DNA of 64,000 bases from Methanosphaera sp. ISO3-F5 (GTDB lineage Archaea > Methanobacteriota > Methanobacteria > Methanobacteriales > Methanobacteriaceae): NCBI RefSeq assembly GCF_034480035.2, contig NZ_CP118753.2, positions 917,001 to 981,000 of the forward strand, read 5' to 3'. Below the pieces are notes generated by a model that saw only the letters and a program-made list of their open reading frames with translations, searched no databases and had not been told where the DNA came from. How positions within the stretch are numbered: position 1 is the stretch's first letter; each line of letters opens with the position of its first letter. This document shows, piece after piece, positions 29,601 through 36,478 of the stretch. Made by a program: the position numbers and the translations under genes.

Positions 29601-30333
29601 TTACAGTGGAAGCTACAAGTACAATGAAGCAAAAAGCAGCACAGTAACTGCCCAGATCAAGAAACGAAACGCTAAAATAACAGTAACAATAAGTCCTAAA
29701 ACACAGAAACAGTACAATACAATAAAATTCACAGCAAAACTAGCAGACACAACACCAAACACCAAAAACACTACAGCAATGAGTACTGGTACCAAGGTAA
29801 TATTCAAAGTAAACGGTAAAACAATAAAAGACAACAAAGGCAAAAACGTACAGGTAAAAGTGGTTAACAACACAGCAACATACAAGTACAAGGTACCGGC
29901 TGGTATGGGTGGAGTAAGCAAGGATGGCAAGGTACGTGACTACAATGTAGAAGCAGTACTGGTAAGTGACACTTACTACCCGGACACAAGAGACATTGCA
30001 ACATTCAATGTCGAAAGAAGCCCAGTAACGATAAACATAGCAAAGGTAAGCCTTAACAGCAAAAACGTGCTTAATGTACAGGCAACAATCAAGGACTACA
30101 AGGCTAAAAACGTGATAGGCACTAACCAGGTGAACATTAAAATCAATGGTAAAACCTATGTTAACCCTAATACTGGTAAGACACAAAACTTCCAGGTTAC
30201 TGATGGTAAGATAAGTCTTAAGAATATTCAGTTAAAAGATGATATTACAGTTAAGAAGGTTATGATTGTTACTGGTGCACGTCAGGCTTACCTTGGAGCT
30301 CGTAACGAAACAAGCAACATAATAAAAGCTTAA
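23605..30333 (+). CDS. Giant adhesin-like surface protein, paralogue of the preceding gene
   Basis: 2,242 residues. The signal peptide (MVINKKFFFISLIIILIMSLTVISA) is followed by a long beta-helix region (about residues 75-1,230) with GGAI, ISNSNF and ITNSTF repeats, then Ig-like repeats and a short coiled segment (IIEDMKDKIQELEDTLDKLNKT, about residues 1,795-1,815). The last 350 residues are almost the same as the previous gene's, down to many synonymous bases. It begins ATG-GTG-ATA-AAT-AAG after AAAGGAGG, so it starts one codon earlier than its paralogue. It should be secreted and wall-associated, acting in attachment or surface variation. No anchoring motif is visible. Confidence 0.9.
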   Translation: MVINKKFFFISLIIILIMSLTVISATDDSGNYTTDQTSPTLKDIQSDTTPQTTKTINKNTQTNTKEAANTSVTSYTQLYETLTSSTADEDTTVNLGGDEETYTITDTITVNEAIKKLVINGNGKTIDGNNEKQFLIVNHACNLVINNLTIKGCNNTREPIGHVGGGAIYTNNTDITLENVNFINNLAYVNPKPNIDYGDDYSYARGGALSVSNGKATIIGSTFDNNKVDFRPYTFVADPDEYYTYLADSEAGALFVENSTLEISNSNFINNDANFFAGAILIQNSQSKINNTYFSSNRAYAGGAIYYDGDDKSTLEIANSTFEDHEYIKEVTYWDFTTDWEQKTRLEVDGYGGALLIRSNNTVIINNTVFTHNLVDKGAAIMYYGKAASKLIIDKSKFTENGVDDTERFYTNAGGAINIETLGNTTITNTIFDSNTAQGYGGAISYYGLFSTNLEIDNTTFTSNKANVGGAIDMETIGKTKITNSTFTTNQAYYDGAISYTSIDINGDEFLIGTETVSIEDMGEINLIIDNSIFESNTAESYAGAISASNPQNMSITNSKFNSNNGTFGAVAIVNAQDNTVIENVTFDSNIGILNGGAITFINNATATIKNSTFTNNTGASSGAIVYFGFNESNINITDSEFYLNGYAEEEPSKHGGAIAIQTYGNVTLDNNNFTSNIADEGGAIYYTSKFDEELQIESKDTKLVINNSNFNSHVYDSRIGMPTSGGALYIESNNSVIIENSNFTENQAVQGGAINYNGYSESDLTICSSKFDSNGIFSTHESTIGGAISIESEGNITINDSKFTGNHGQEAAIIYYINANENTSFIVDKSIFNSNGDTYGYNSYHTYQGIYTKNVKNISITNSEFKNNLMNYGLIYSDNELENSSILIKNVTIESTGKTAHHTESAITLYNYENVNIINTTFYDNIACEGVLYIRYSNNTLIENSTFDTNGQIRNANDVSGHILYIEDSTNLTVSNSKFFNNRINSEGVISFHSQLNDTYVNITDSVFDSNKGTTGGILNLRTYSGNVYLINSNITNNVVNNESYTSEYYGLIIYNTADRYYDSDNYEYIYYNGSNIYINNSNFIGNGLPKEYSNIQHASSLIYHDANSNLTIDNSNFTANRGGDYEAGLIYYSDTNPDILLLINNTSFKDNIILHTGEDISIRNMIIYALGNVRIDNSLFSNNRFDDSRIVKENMEKKITVIDGECNVTNTIFVDNYHSNFIIQDNKIVLDTINYVSTGLLDDGYIPDFGDVVIYVDESDEGKHYKLVSETDAETGIRKTYVQDFKVDDENYVIKMVVNQTSESQYYEDQTFHNNTYYFILPHDYKLTVNATSPIYVGDNTTITGKAYYTKSDGTIVAFTEKPVDLYINGTYIATTNTDSNGGYEFNYTGNIIGTHNITIGFNKTIYLPKTTNTTTFTVLIRESILNIDVNNTKIGDKTNITITLKDKTGKPISNAPIQYLVDDKLANGTTDENGTLKITSEIEYTGHNYVVASYAGNYSYTDAINSTIFTVDKLNTTATITATNTTLGKETTITGKIVDENNKGIKVPVIIYIDEETINTETDETGSFTFTYPATLAGENHVAIFYEGNDTYADSTNKTSFHVEKHNTTITVTAQNTKLGEKTTIRGKLVDENGNKVPNAPVILIIEDEEVDLTTNANGEFTYNYTTKYENENFVEVFYEGNDTHKDSFNHAKFNVTKKAEAQIDIDILNDTVGNVEIEVTVTDEKAKALPDQTVEVTLPNGTKTNMTTDKDGKIRVKDTTSPEGNTNITVKVPDSADVTGTNKTKQFTIEPDYQKIIEDMKDKIQELEDTLDKLNKTSIITAIPEESTVDDAEVTVTLNNKMGTPITNAPITVKNSKGEIIGNASTDNKGIAVIPVDTKAGTENITVTYSGNSKYTPAETTVTMKTVKNNVTVTVDPVEGIIGEKITLTAHVTDIKGNPVNGGNLVFKLNGKTLRTDGRFDSNASAWKFQVKNGIVTIKINADLYLRNTKNLTASYSGSYKYNEAKSSTVTAQIKKRNAKITVTISPKTQKQYNTIKFTAKLADTTPNTKNTTAMSTGTKVIFKVNGKTIKDNKGKNVQVKVVNNTATYKYKVPAGMGGVSKDGKVRDYNVEAVLVSDTYYPDTRDIATFNVERSPVTINIAKVSLNSKNVLNVQATIKDYKAKNVIGTNQVNIKINGKTYVNPNTGKTQNFQVTDGKISLKNIQLKDDITVKKVMIVTGARQAYLGARNETSNIIKA

Positions 30334-30389
30334 CATGTATATTACAGGGTATATTCCCCTCCCAAAATAACCCCCCTTATCATTTTTCC

Positions 30390-31524
30390 TTATTTTTCTA
30401 GTAGTTCTGCTATTTTTTCTAGATTATCCACTATATCTATTTTCTGTGGACAAACTTTTTCACATTCATAACAGGATATGCAGGCAGATGCTCTCGCATA
30501 TTTTCGTGCATAATTATCATAATAAATAGTGTGTAACAATTGATTAGCATTGCATTGCATCTTATTATTATAAACCGAGAAATATTTTGGAATAGGTATT
30601 TCCTGTGGGCATCTAACAGTACAGTAATCACAGTACGTGCATGGTATACTATTAGTTCTAAGCAGGATCTTCTTCACTTGTTCAATCATTTCTTTTTGAT
30701 TGTTATCTAATTTTCTGAATTCATGTACTGTTTTTATATTGTCTTTAACGTGTTCTAGGCATGACATGCCGGAAAGAACAGTGTCTATGCCATCATGATC
30801 TAATGCGAATCTTAGTGCTCAGGAGGCATTTGTATCATCAGAGTATTCCCGGAATATTTTCTCAGCATCCCTGGGTAAGTGTACAAGGTTTCCTCCCTTC
30901 ACGGGTTCCATTACCTTCATGGGTAGACCATACTTTCGTGCTACCTTATAACATTTACCTGATTGTATTGATGGACTATTCCAGTCAAGATAGTTTACCT
31001 GTAATTGAATGAAATCTAATTCAGAATGTTCGCTTATTATCCGTTCTAATACTTCGGGTGTGTCATGAAAAGAGATGCCTAATTTTCCTATTTTTCCTTC
31101 ATCTCTGTACTTTTGAAGCTTTTCAAACACCCCGTATTCCCTGCATATGCCATCGTAGAGTTTTCCTGATGGGTTGTGTACGAGGTAGTAGTCAAAGTAG
31201 TTTACACCACACCTTTTTAGTTGTGTTCTGAATATTTCATCTGCACTGTGTGTCATATTGTATACTGGCATTTTATCAGCTATTTTCACTTCTTCCCTGG
31301 GATATCTTTCTATCACGGATTTTTTTTATTGTTTCTTCGCTCTGTCCGTTATGATAAAAGTATCCTGTATCAAAGTAGTTGCCGCCATGTTCTATGAAGT
31401 AGTCCACCATTCTATTAACTTCTTCATGGTTTATACTACCATTTATTGTTGGCAGCCTCATGAATCCAAAGCCTAATCGTTGAGTAAACCTGTTCTGCAT
31501 CACATACCCCCCCCCATATTTCAT
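30390..31524 (-). pseudogene. Aldo-keto reductase with C-terminal ferredoxin domain, broken
   Basis: The N-terminal part (RLGFGFMRLPTINGSINHEEVNRMVDYFIEHGGNYFDTG) shifts frame in an A8 run near 31315 and continues as SVIERYPREEVKIADKMPVYN. At 30819-30821 an in-frame TGA follows DDTNAS exactly where the family has Trp (WALRFALDHDG). After it the frame continues to the C-terminal ferredoxin part, CTYCDYCTVRCPQ and CISCYECEKVCPQ. The whole matches predicted iron-sulfur aldo-keto reductases of about 375 residues. With one shift and one nonsense codon it is probably inactive, although both changes are single-base. Confidence 0.85.
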
Positions 31525-31679
31525 TAGTTTAAATATTATGTTATGTATGTCATCACTATTTAATATTTGGCTTTTTCTTTCCTATTTTTTTCACCCATTT
31601 ATTATGGATTAATTCTAAATATTATAAAATACAGATATAAGTATTAGTATTTTATGATTATTAGTTTTTTGGGATTATT

Positions 31680-32531
31680 ATGATTAATAAAGAAGATCTG
31701 GAAAATGTTAATCGGGAAACAATGTCCGAGTTAAAAAGTGTTATTCTCTTAATTTTAACATTAATTGACTTAATATTCATTTTTCTTTCAACTATTTATT
31801 CATTTAGTTTTAAGGTAGATAATATTTTTGCTGATTATGATTTTCTTGTTTGTTTATTGTTATTTATTGATTTATCCTATGATTTCTATACTAGTAATAA
31901 GAGTTTCAAGGAATATTTTATTAAGGATAAGCAAATTATCTCCTTATTGTCTTTGCTGCCATTTGATATTCTGTTCAGGTATTTCAGTGTCTTCCGTTTG
32001 TTCAGGTTCCTGAGAATTATTAAAATTGTGCGTGTATGGCATGTTTTAAAGGATCTTGATTCATTATATTACTTTATTAAGCATCATATGCTGAAGTTAC
32101 TCCTGATATTGCTCTTAATTTATGTGGCTTTGTCTTCGGTACTGTTAATTGTATTTGACACTGCTATTGATAACCTGCAGGAAGCATTATGGTTTATTGT
32201 TGTAACCATATCATCGGTAGGTTATGGTGATATTGTACCTGTTAACCCGATTAGTAAATCATTAGCGGTTTTAACCATTCTTATCGGAACGGTATCGGTT
32301 GCAATTTTCACAGCATACCTGTCTGCAATGTATAATCAGAAGCCTGAAATGGAAAGAAAGGATGCTTTTATAGAATATTTTAATAAGCTTGATGAGACTA
32401 ATAAGGCATTGAATGAAAAGGTTTCTGATTTGGATGATAAGGTTTCTGTTATGGAAGAGGAGAATAAGCTTTTGAAGGATAAGCTTGATGAGATGACTGA
32501 CAAATTAGATGCCATATCAGATAAGTTATAA
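31680..32531 (+). CDS. Voltage-gated potassium channel
   Basis: 283 residues. Hydrophobic segments S1-S3 lie at about residues 18-105, followed by an S4-like voltage sensor with regularly spaced arginines (FRLFRFLRIIKIVR, about residues 107-120), S5, a pore loop with the selectivity filter TISSVGYGDIVPV (about 178-190), and S6 (LAVLTILIGTVSVAIFTAYL). The C-terminus (about 225-283) is a predicted coiled coil with leucine/lysine heptads that could hold the tetramer together. It should be a membrane K+ channel opened by voltage. T-ending codons dominate. Confidence 0.92.
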   Translation: MINKEDLENVNRETMSELKSVILLILTLIDLIFIFLSTIYSFSFKVDNIFADYDFLVCLLLFIDLSYDFYTSNKSFKEYFIKDKQIISLLSLLPFDILFRYFSVFRLFRFLRIIKIVRVWHVLKDLDSLYYFIKHHMLKLLLILLLIYVALSSVLLIVFDTAIDNLQEALWFIVVTISSVGYGDIVPVNPISKSLAVLTILIGTVSVAIFTAYLSAMYNQKPEMERKDAFIEYFNKLDETNKALNEKVSDLDDKVSVMEEENKLLKDKLDEMTDKLDAISDKL

Positions 32532-32678
32532 AACTATCACCCCCTCACTGTTTTTTTGCTTATTAGGGATTATTTTATCAATTACACCTATTTTACTGAT
32601 AATAAAGAGTAATATTCAATTAATTTAAAAATCATAATAATATATGAGATATTATAAAAAATGGAGGAGAAATATAGA

Positions 32679-32966
32679 ATGTTAGAGGAGTATTTACCAT
32701 TTGTAGGACTGCTAATATTTGGTAATATAGAAAACTTAATTCTTGCTTCACAGGGTGAAGTAAAAAATGCAAAAGTGCTCTCATTAAGTATAATGAGTAT
32801 AATCATAGTAATTGCATGGTATGCAATAGGAGCTATACTAACCAAGGAAGCAATCAGATATTCAAACATCATCGACTTTATAGGTGGATTAGCAATATTC
32901 ATATTAGGTGTTCAAGCAATCATTGAAGCACATAAATCAAAGAAAAGCAAAAAAAGGTGCAGGTGA
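32679..32966 (+). CDS. Small three-helix membrane protein A (MntP-half-like)
   Basis: 95 residues with three hydrophobic segments and the motifs FGNIENLILASQGEV near the N-terminus and IIDFIGGLAIFILGVQAI near the C-terminus; the tail is basic. The next gene encodes a related protein with the same two motifs, so they are a tandem duplicate and probably a hetero-oligomer. The IGGLxIxILG helix resembles the second half of MntP-type manganese exporters; this is a tentative similarity. GGAGGAG at 32663-32669 selects ATG 32679 rather than ATG 32661. Confidence 0.65.
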   Translation: MLEEYLPFVGLLIFGNIENLILASQGEVKNAKVLSLSIMSIIIVIAWYAIGAILTKEAIRYSNIIDFIGGLAIFILGVQAIIEAHKSKKSKKRCR

Positions 32967-32973
32967 ATAAATT

Positions 32974-33246
32974 ATGAATCTAATAAAGGATTGTAACGGA
33001 TTTTGGGGTTTGCTTGTTTTTGGTAACATTGAAAATTTAATTCTTGCTTCACAGGGAGCAATAGCAAGTGTAAACCTGGTAATATTATTAGTTTTAAGTC
33101 TTATCTGTGTTGTTTTATGGTTATTGGCCGGAAAATTTGGAACACAAATAGCAATCAAGTATGCAGATGAAATTGAGATTATCGGCGGATTAGCAATAAT
33201 AATATTAGGACTCCAGTCAATGCTCAGTGCAGTAGGAATATTATAA
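32974..33246 (+). CDS. Small three-helix membrane protein B (MntP-half-like)
   Basis: 90 residues. It shares VFGNIENLILASQGAI and IEIIGGLAIIILGLQSM with the protein encoded just upstream, with an 8-base gap and the same direction, so the two are co-transcribed paralogues. Three membrane helices are predicted. Two half-size proteins could form one transporter by pairing; substrate unknown. Confidence 0.65.
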   Translation: MNLIKDCNGFWGLLVFGNIENLILASQGAIASVNLVILLVLSLICVVLWLLAGKFGTQIAIKYADEIEIIGGLAIIILGLQSMLSAVGIL

Positions 33247-33668
33247 GAATATTAATATTCCAAATATTTCAAATAAAAAAAAATTTTTTTTTCTTCAAGA
33301 ATGAATAAGGAGTTTTATGAACAAGTAGTATACTGTTCATAGCATTCATTATTTCAAATAACAACTATTTTTTTCATATAATTAACTAATAATACTTACC
33401 CATTTTTTTCTTTAAAAGAATATTATGGATTAATTATAAAATATAAATACCATACTTATTATTAGATTAAATACCAAATATATAACCATAACCATACATA
33501 ACAGAATAAAATGAAAACATTATGGGGTGTAAAATGACAATGTTATAAGAGAACGAAACACAAATCGACACAAAAGAAAGATTCAACGAAATATATAAAG
33601 TAGCAAAAAAAAACATAACCTGGGAAAACTATTCCTAACATCATCCAAACGAACAAAAAACGGAAAAT
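33247..33668. other. Region with degraded 5' end of the UbiB-type gene
   Basis: Bases 33247-33520 hold no gene. From 33535 (ATGACAATG) a frame in register with the kinase gene encodes ENETQIDTKERFNEIYKVAKKNITWE but meets TAA twice (near 33547 and 33637). A second frame reads LFLTSSKRTKNGK. Together these look like the lost N-terminal 40-50 residues of the kinase, broken by compensating shifts. Confidence 0.5.
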
Positions 33669-35159
33669 ATGATGGAAGAACTAGACTCATCCGCACTAAG
33701 ACTAACAATGGAAGAACTAGGACCAGCATTCATAAAACTAGGCCAAATACTATGCACACGACCAGACCTAGTAGGCGTCGAAATGGCAGAAGACCTGAAA
33801 AAACTAAGAGACAACACTCCAACCACACCATTCACCGAGATGAAAAAAGTAATAGAAACAACACTAGGAAAACCACTAGAAGAAATCTACTCAGAATTCG
33901 ATGAAACACCACTAGGATCAGCATCCATCGGCCAAGTATACAAAGCAACACTCAAAACAACAGGAGAAAAAGTAGCAGTAAAAGTCCAAAAACCAGGAGT
34001 ATACGACATAGTAGCCGCTGACGTAAAAATAATGGAAGAAATAGCAATAACATCAGACAAATACATAACAAGCGTAAAAACATACAACCTACCCGCAATA
34101 GTAAAAGAATTCGAAAGATCAATATTCAAAGAATTAGACTACATGGAAGAAGTTATGAACATGCAAAAAGTAACACATAACTTCGAAAACGAAGACTACA
34201 TAAAAATACCAAAAGTATACACAGACTACTGCTCAGACAAAGTAATAACCATGGAACTCATCGACGGAATAGAAGTAACCGAACTCTTCGACAAACAAAT
34301 CAAAGGAATAGACAACAAAACCATAGCAAACTATGGAGTACGATCCTACTTCAAACAAGTAATACTAGACGGATTCTTCCACGCAGACCCACACCCAGGA
34401 AACATGTTCATCACAAAAGACGCAAAAGTATGCTACATAGACTTCGGAATGATGGGAATACTAAGCGACGATTTCCGAAGAGACCTCGCACGACTAATAC
34501 TACTACTACTCGACGGAAACACAAACAACCTAATCAAACAACTAATACACATGAAAGTAATCACACCAGAACACGACACAGAAGAACTAAGAATGGACAT
34601 ACAAGACCTCCTCGGACGGTACATGGGAGCAGAACTAAACCAGATGAATGGAATACTAGAAAAACTAATGAACACCATGATAAAACACAACGTAATACTC
34701 CCAAGAGAATTTGTGATGATAGGAAGAGGACTAGCACTCATAGAAGACACAGGAAGTAAACTAGACCCAGAATTCAACGCAGCCGAGGAAGTGCAGAACC
34801 TGGCATACATGATAGTAGCCCAGAGATTTGAGCCCAAAAACATAGCAGCAGGCAGCCTAAACTATGTAATGGATATAGAAAACCTTCTAAAAGACCTGCC
34901 AGACAGGATAAACAGCACACTAAACAAGGTAGAAAAAGGAGAAATAGAAGTAAACCTCAACCACACAGGCCTAGACACATTCAAAAACCAAATATCAGTA
35001 TCATTAATACTATCAGCACTAATAATAGGATCCTCACTAGCAATACTAGCAGACAAAGGACCAAAAATCTATGAAATATCAGCACTAGGATTCATTGGAT
35101 TCGTAATAAGCGCAGTCCTAGGACTATACGTGGTAATGGGAATAATAAAGAAAACATAA
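33669..35159 (+). CDS. UbiB/ABC1/ADCK-family atypical kinase, shortened N-terminus
   Basis: 496 residues. Family motifs: ELGPAFIKLGQIL (KxGQ, Lys23), Ala/Gly-rich loop GSASIGQVYKA, VAVKVQKPG (ATP-binding Lys), FKELDYMEEVMNM, HADPHPGNMF (catalytic Asp) and YIDFGMMG (metal Asp). Two hydrophobic helices near the C-terminus (about 425-445 and 460-485) anchor it. UbiB-type proteins have ATPase activity linked to isoprenoid lipid or quinone metabolism; methanogens lack ubiquinone, so the substrate is open. The first ~45 residues typical of the family are broken upstream, yet all kinase motifs remain. A HEAT-like gene follows after 29 bases. Confidence 0.85.
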   Translation: MMEELDSSALRLTMEELGPAFIKLGQILCTRPDLVGVEMAEDLKKLRDNTPTTPFTEMKKVIETTLGKPLEEIYSEFDETPLGSASIGQVYKATLKTTGEKVAVKVQKPGVYDIVAADVKIMEEIAITSDKYITSVKTYNLPAIVKEFERSIFKELDYMEEVMNMQKVTHNFENEDYIKIPKVYTDYCSDKVITMELIDGIEVTELFDKQIKGIDNKTIANYGVRSYFKQVILDGFFHADPHPGNMFITKDAKVCYIDFGMMGILSDDFRRDLARLILLLLDGNTNNLIKQLIHMKVITPEHDTEELRMDIQDLLGRYMGAELNQMNGILEKLMNTMIKHNVILPREFVMIGRGLALIEDTGSKLDPEFNAAEEVQNLAYMIVAQRFEPKNIAAGSLNYVMDIENLLKDLPDRINSTLNKVEKGEIEVNLNHTGLDTFKNQISVSLILSALIIGSSLAILADKGPKIYEISALGFIGFVISAVLGLYVVMGIIKKT

Positions 35160-35188
35160 AAAAAAGATATAGGGGGAACAAAAAAAAG

Positions 35189-36034
35189 ATGTTAGGCACC
35201 ATAAAAAAAATCAGAACAGGACTACTCCTAGCAAACTTCTTGAAAGATGAAATAATAAACCAAACAGTAAAATTCATAACAGACGAACCAAAACTAATGA
35301 AAATAATAAAAAACGATTCAAACACATTCATCATAAGAGAAATAGCAACTAAGCAGATAACAGACAATGAACTATTAAAAGAAATAATATTTGACACATC
35401 AAAAACATCATACACAAAAAACGTATTTGACCTACGAGAAATCGCAGCAAAACAAGTAACAGACGAAGAAACACTAACAGAAATAGTAGACAAATACTAT
35501 GACAAAACAATAAAAACAAAATATGGACTAAACGTAGTAAAAAGTGCGATAGAACAAATAAACGATGAAGACAAACTAATGACCATCGTAGAAAGCAACT
35601 ATGATGAAGAAATAAGAAAACTAGCACTAACAAGAATCAACAACAAATACGAAGAACCAGACCTAAGCGAACTAAGAACATTATGTGATGATGACATAAA
35701 AGTAAAACGAATGCATGCAATAGACAAAATAAACGACGAAGAAACACTCATTGACATAGCAATGAACGCAAACTACATGGATGTACGAGAAAAAGCAGTT
35801 AACAAAATCAAAACAGACGACACAACAATAAACATACTAAAACACTTAATCACCCAGGAAAAAGAATACAACAAGATAATGAGCGACTACATAACAACAA
35901 ACCAGGAAAACGAGGAAAACAAACAAGAAATAATCAGAAAAGCAAACAACCTAGGAGTACAATACAAAAAAATAGGAAACACCAAAAAAGAAAAATTCTA
36001 CAACCAACAAAGCAAACTACTAAAAAACAAATAA
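35189..36034 (+). CDS. HEAT-like repeat protein
   Basis: 281 residues made largely of helical repeats with the pattern ITDxExLxxI...xxVRExAxxxI (for example IIREIATKQITDNELLKEI, LREIAAKQVTDEETLTEI and VREKAVNKIKTDDTTI), about six units, suggesting a solenoid used for protein binding. The C-terminal 60 residues are charged and helical. GGGGG lies before ATG 35189. It follows the UbiB-type kinase gene closely, so it may be its partner. Codons are almost all A- or C-ending. Confidence 0.65.
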   Translation: MLGTIKKIRTGLLLANFLKDEIINQTVKFITDEPKLMKIIKNDSNTFIIREIATKQITDNELLKEIIFDTSKTSYTKNVFDLREIAAKQVTDEETLTEIVDKYYDKTIKTKYGLNVVKSAIEQINDEDKLMTIVESNYDEEIRKLALTRINNKYEEPDLSELRTLCDDDIKVKRMHAIDKINDEETLIDIAMNANYMDVREKAVNKIKTDDTTINILKHLITQEKEYNKIMSDYITTNQENEENKQEIIRKANNLGVQYKKIGNTKKEKFYNQQSKLLKNK

Positions 36035-36074
36035 CCTCCTCTTTTATACATTACCTCCTTTTTTTATTATTGTA

Positions 36075-36084
36075 TTGGCATAAA
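36075..36084. repeat. Solo TTGGCATAAA terminus
   Basis: An exact match to the 10-base end of the TnpB element and MITEs; no inverse partner is visible close by. It lies about 40 bases after the HEAT-like gene. Confidence 0.4.
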
Positions 36085-36234
36085 GAATCATATTTAGCAA
36101 CGAAACAATATATATGTATTGTTATTCTTCCAAATACTATGTTATTCATATTTATAGTATTCATTTATTTATATAATTGCCATGTAAACATATTATATAT
36201 AGTATATAAAATTCATGTGATATTAGGTGTAAAT

Positions 36235-36366
36235 ATGGAAACTAAATTAATGGGAGTAGGCAATTACACACCAACGCTTAAAATGATAGAGGAAAAAAAT
36301 CAGATACATTTGTTTCAGTTGTTAGTGTTGTTTTCATGCTTTGTGATTGAAAAAGATGAATTGTGA
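36235..36366 (+). CDS. Possible 43-residue ORF or gene fragment
   Basis: ATG 36235 follows TTAGGTG by about 7 bases and opens METKLMGVGNYTPTLKMIEEKN before a more hydrophobic tail. A one-base shift in the A7 run near 36295 would give SDTFVSVVSVVFMLCD instead. It could be the start of a gene whose remainder is lost. No family recognised. Confidence 0.25.
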   Translation: METKLMGVGNYTPTLKMIEEKNQIHLFQLLVLFSCFVIEKDEL

Positions 36367-36478
36367 TTTAAGTAATAGAAAAAAGAGCATATGATGAAGA
36401 GGATTAGGGTATAATTTTTTAACTTTTCATCCTCTAATTATTGTTTTTATATTATTGGATTTTTTTTGTCTCTATATA

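Noticed and set aside
36070-36366. A 98-codon frame beginning near the solo TTGGCATAAA
   Set aside because: The first part is non-coding-like and lacks a ribosome-binding site; only the last 43 codons from 36235 were kept, at low confidence.
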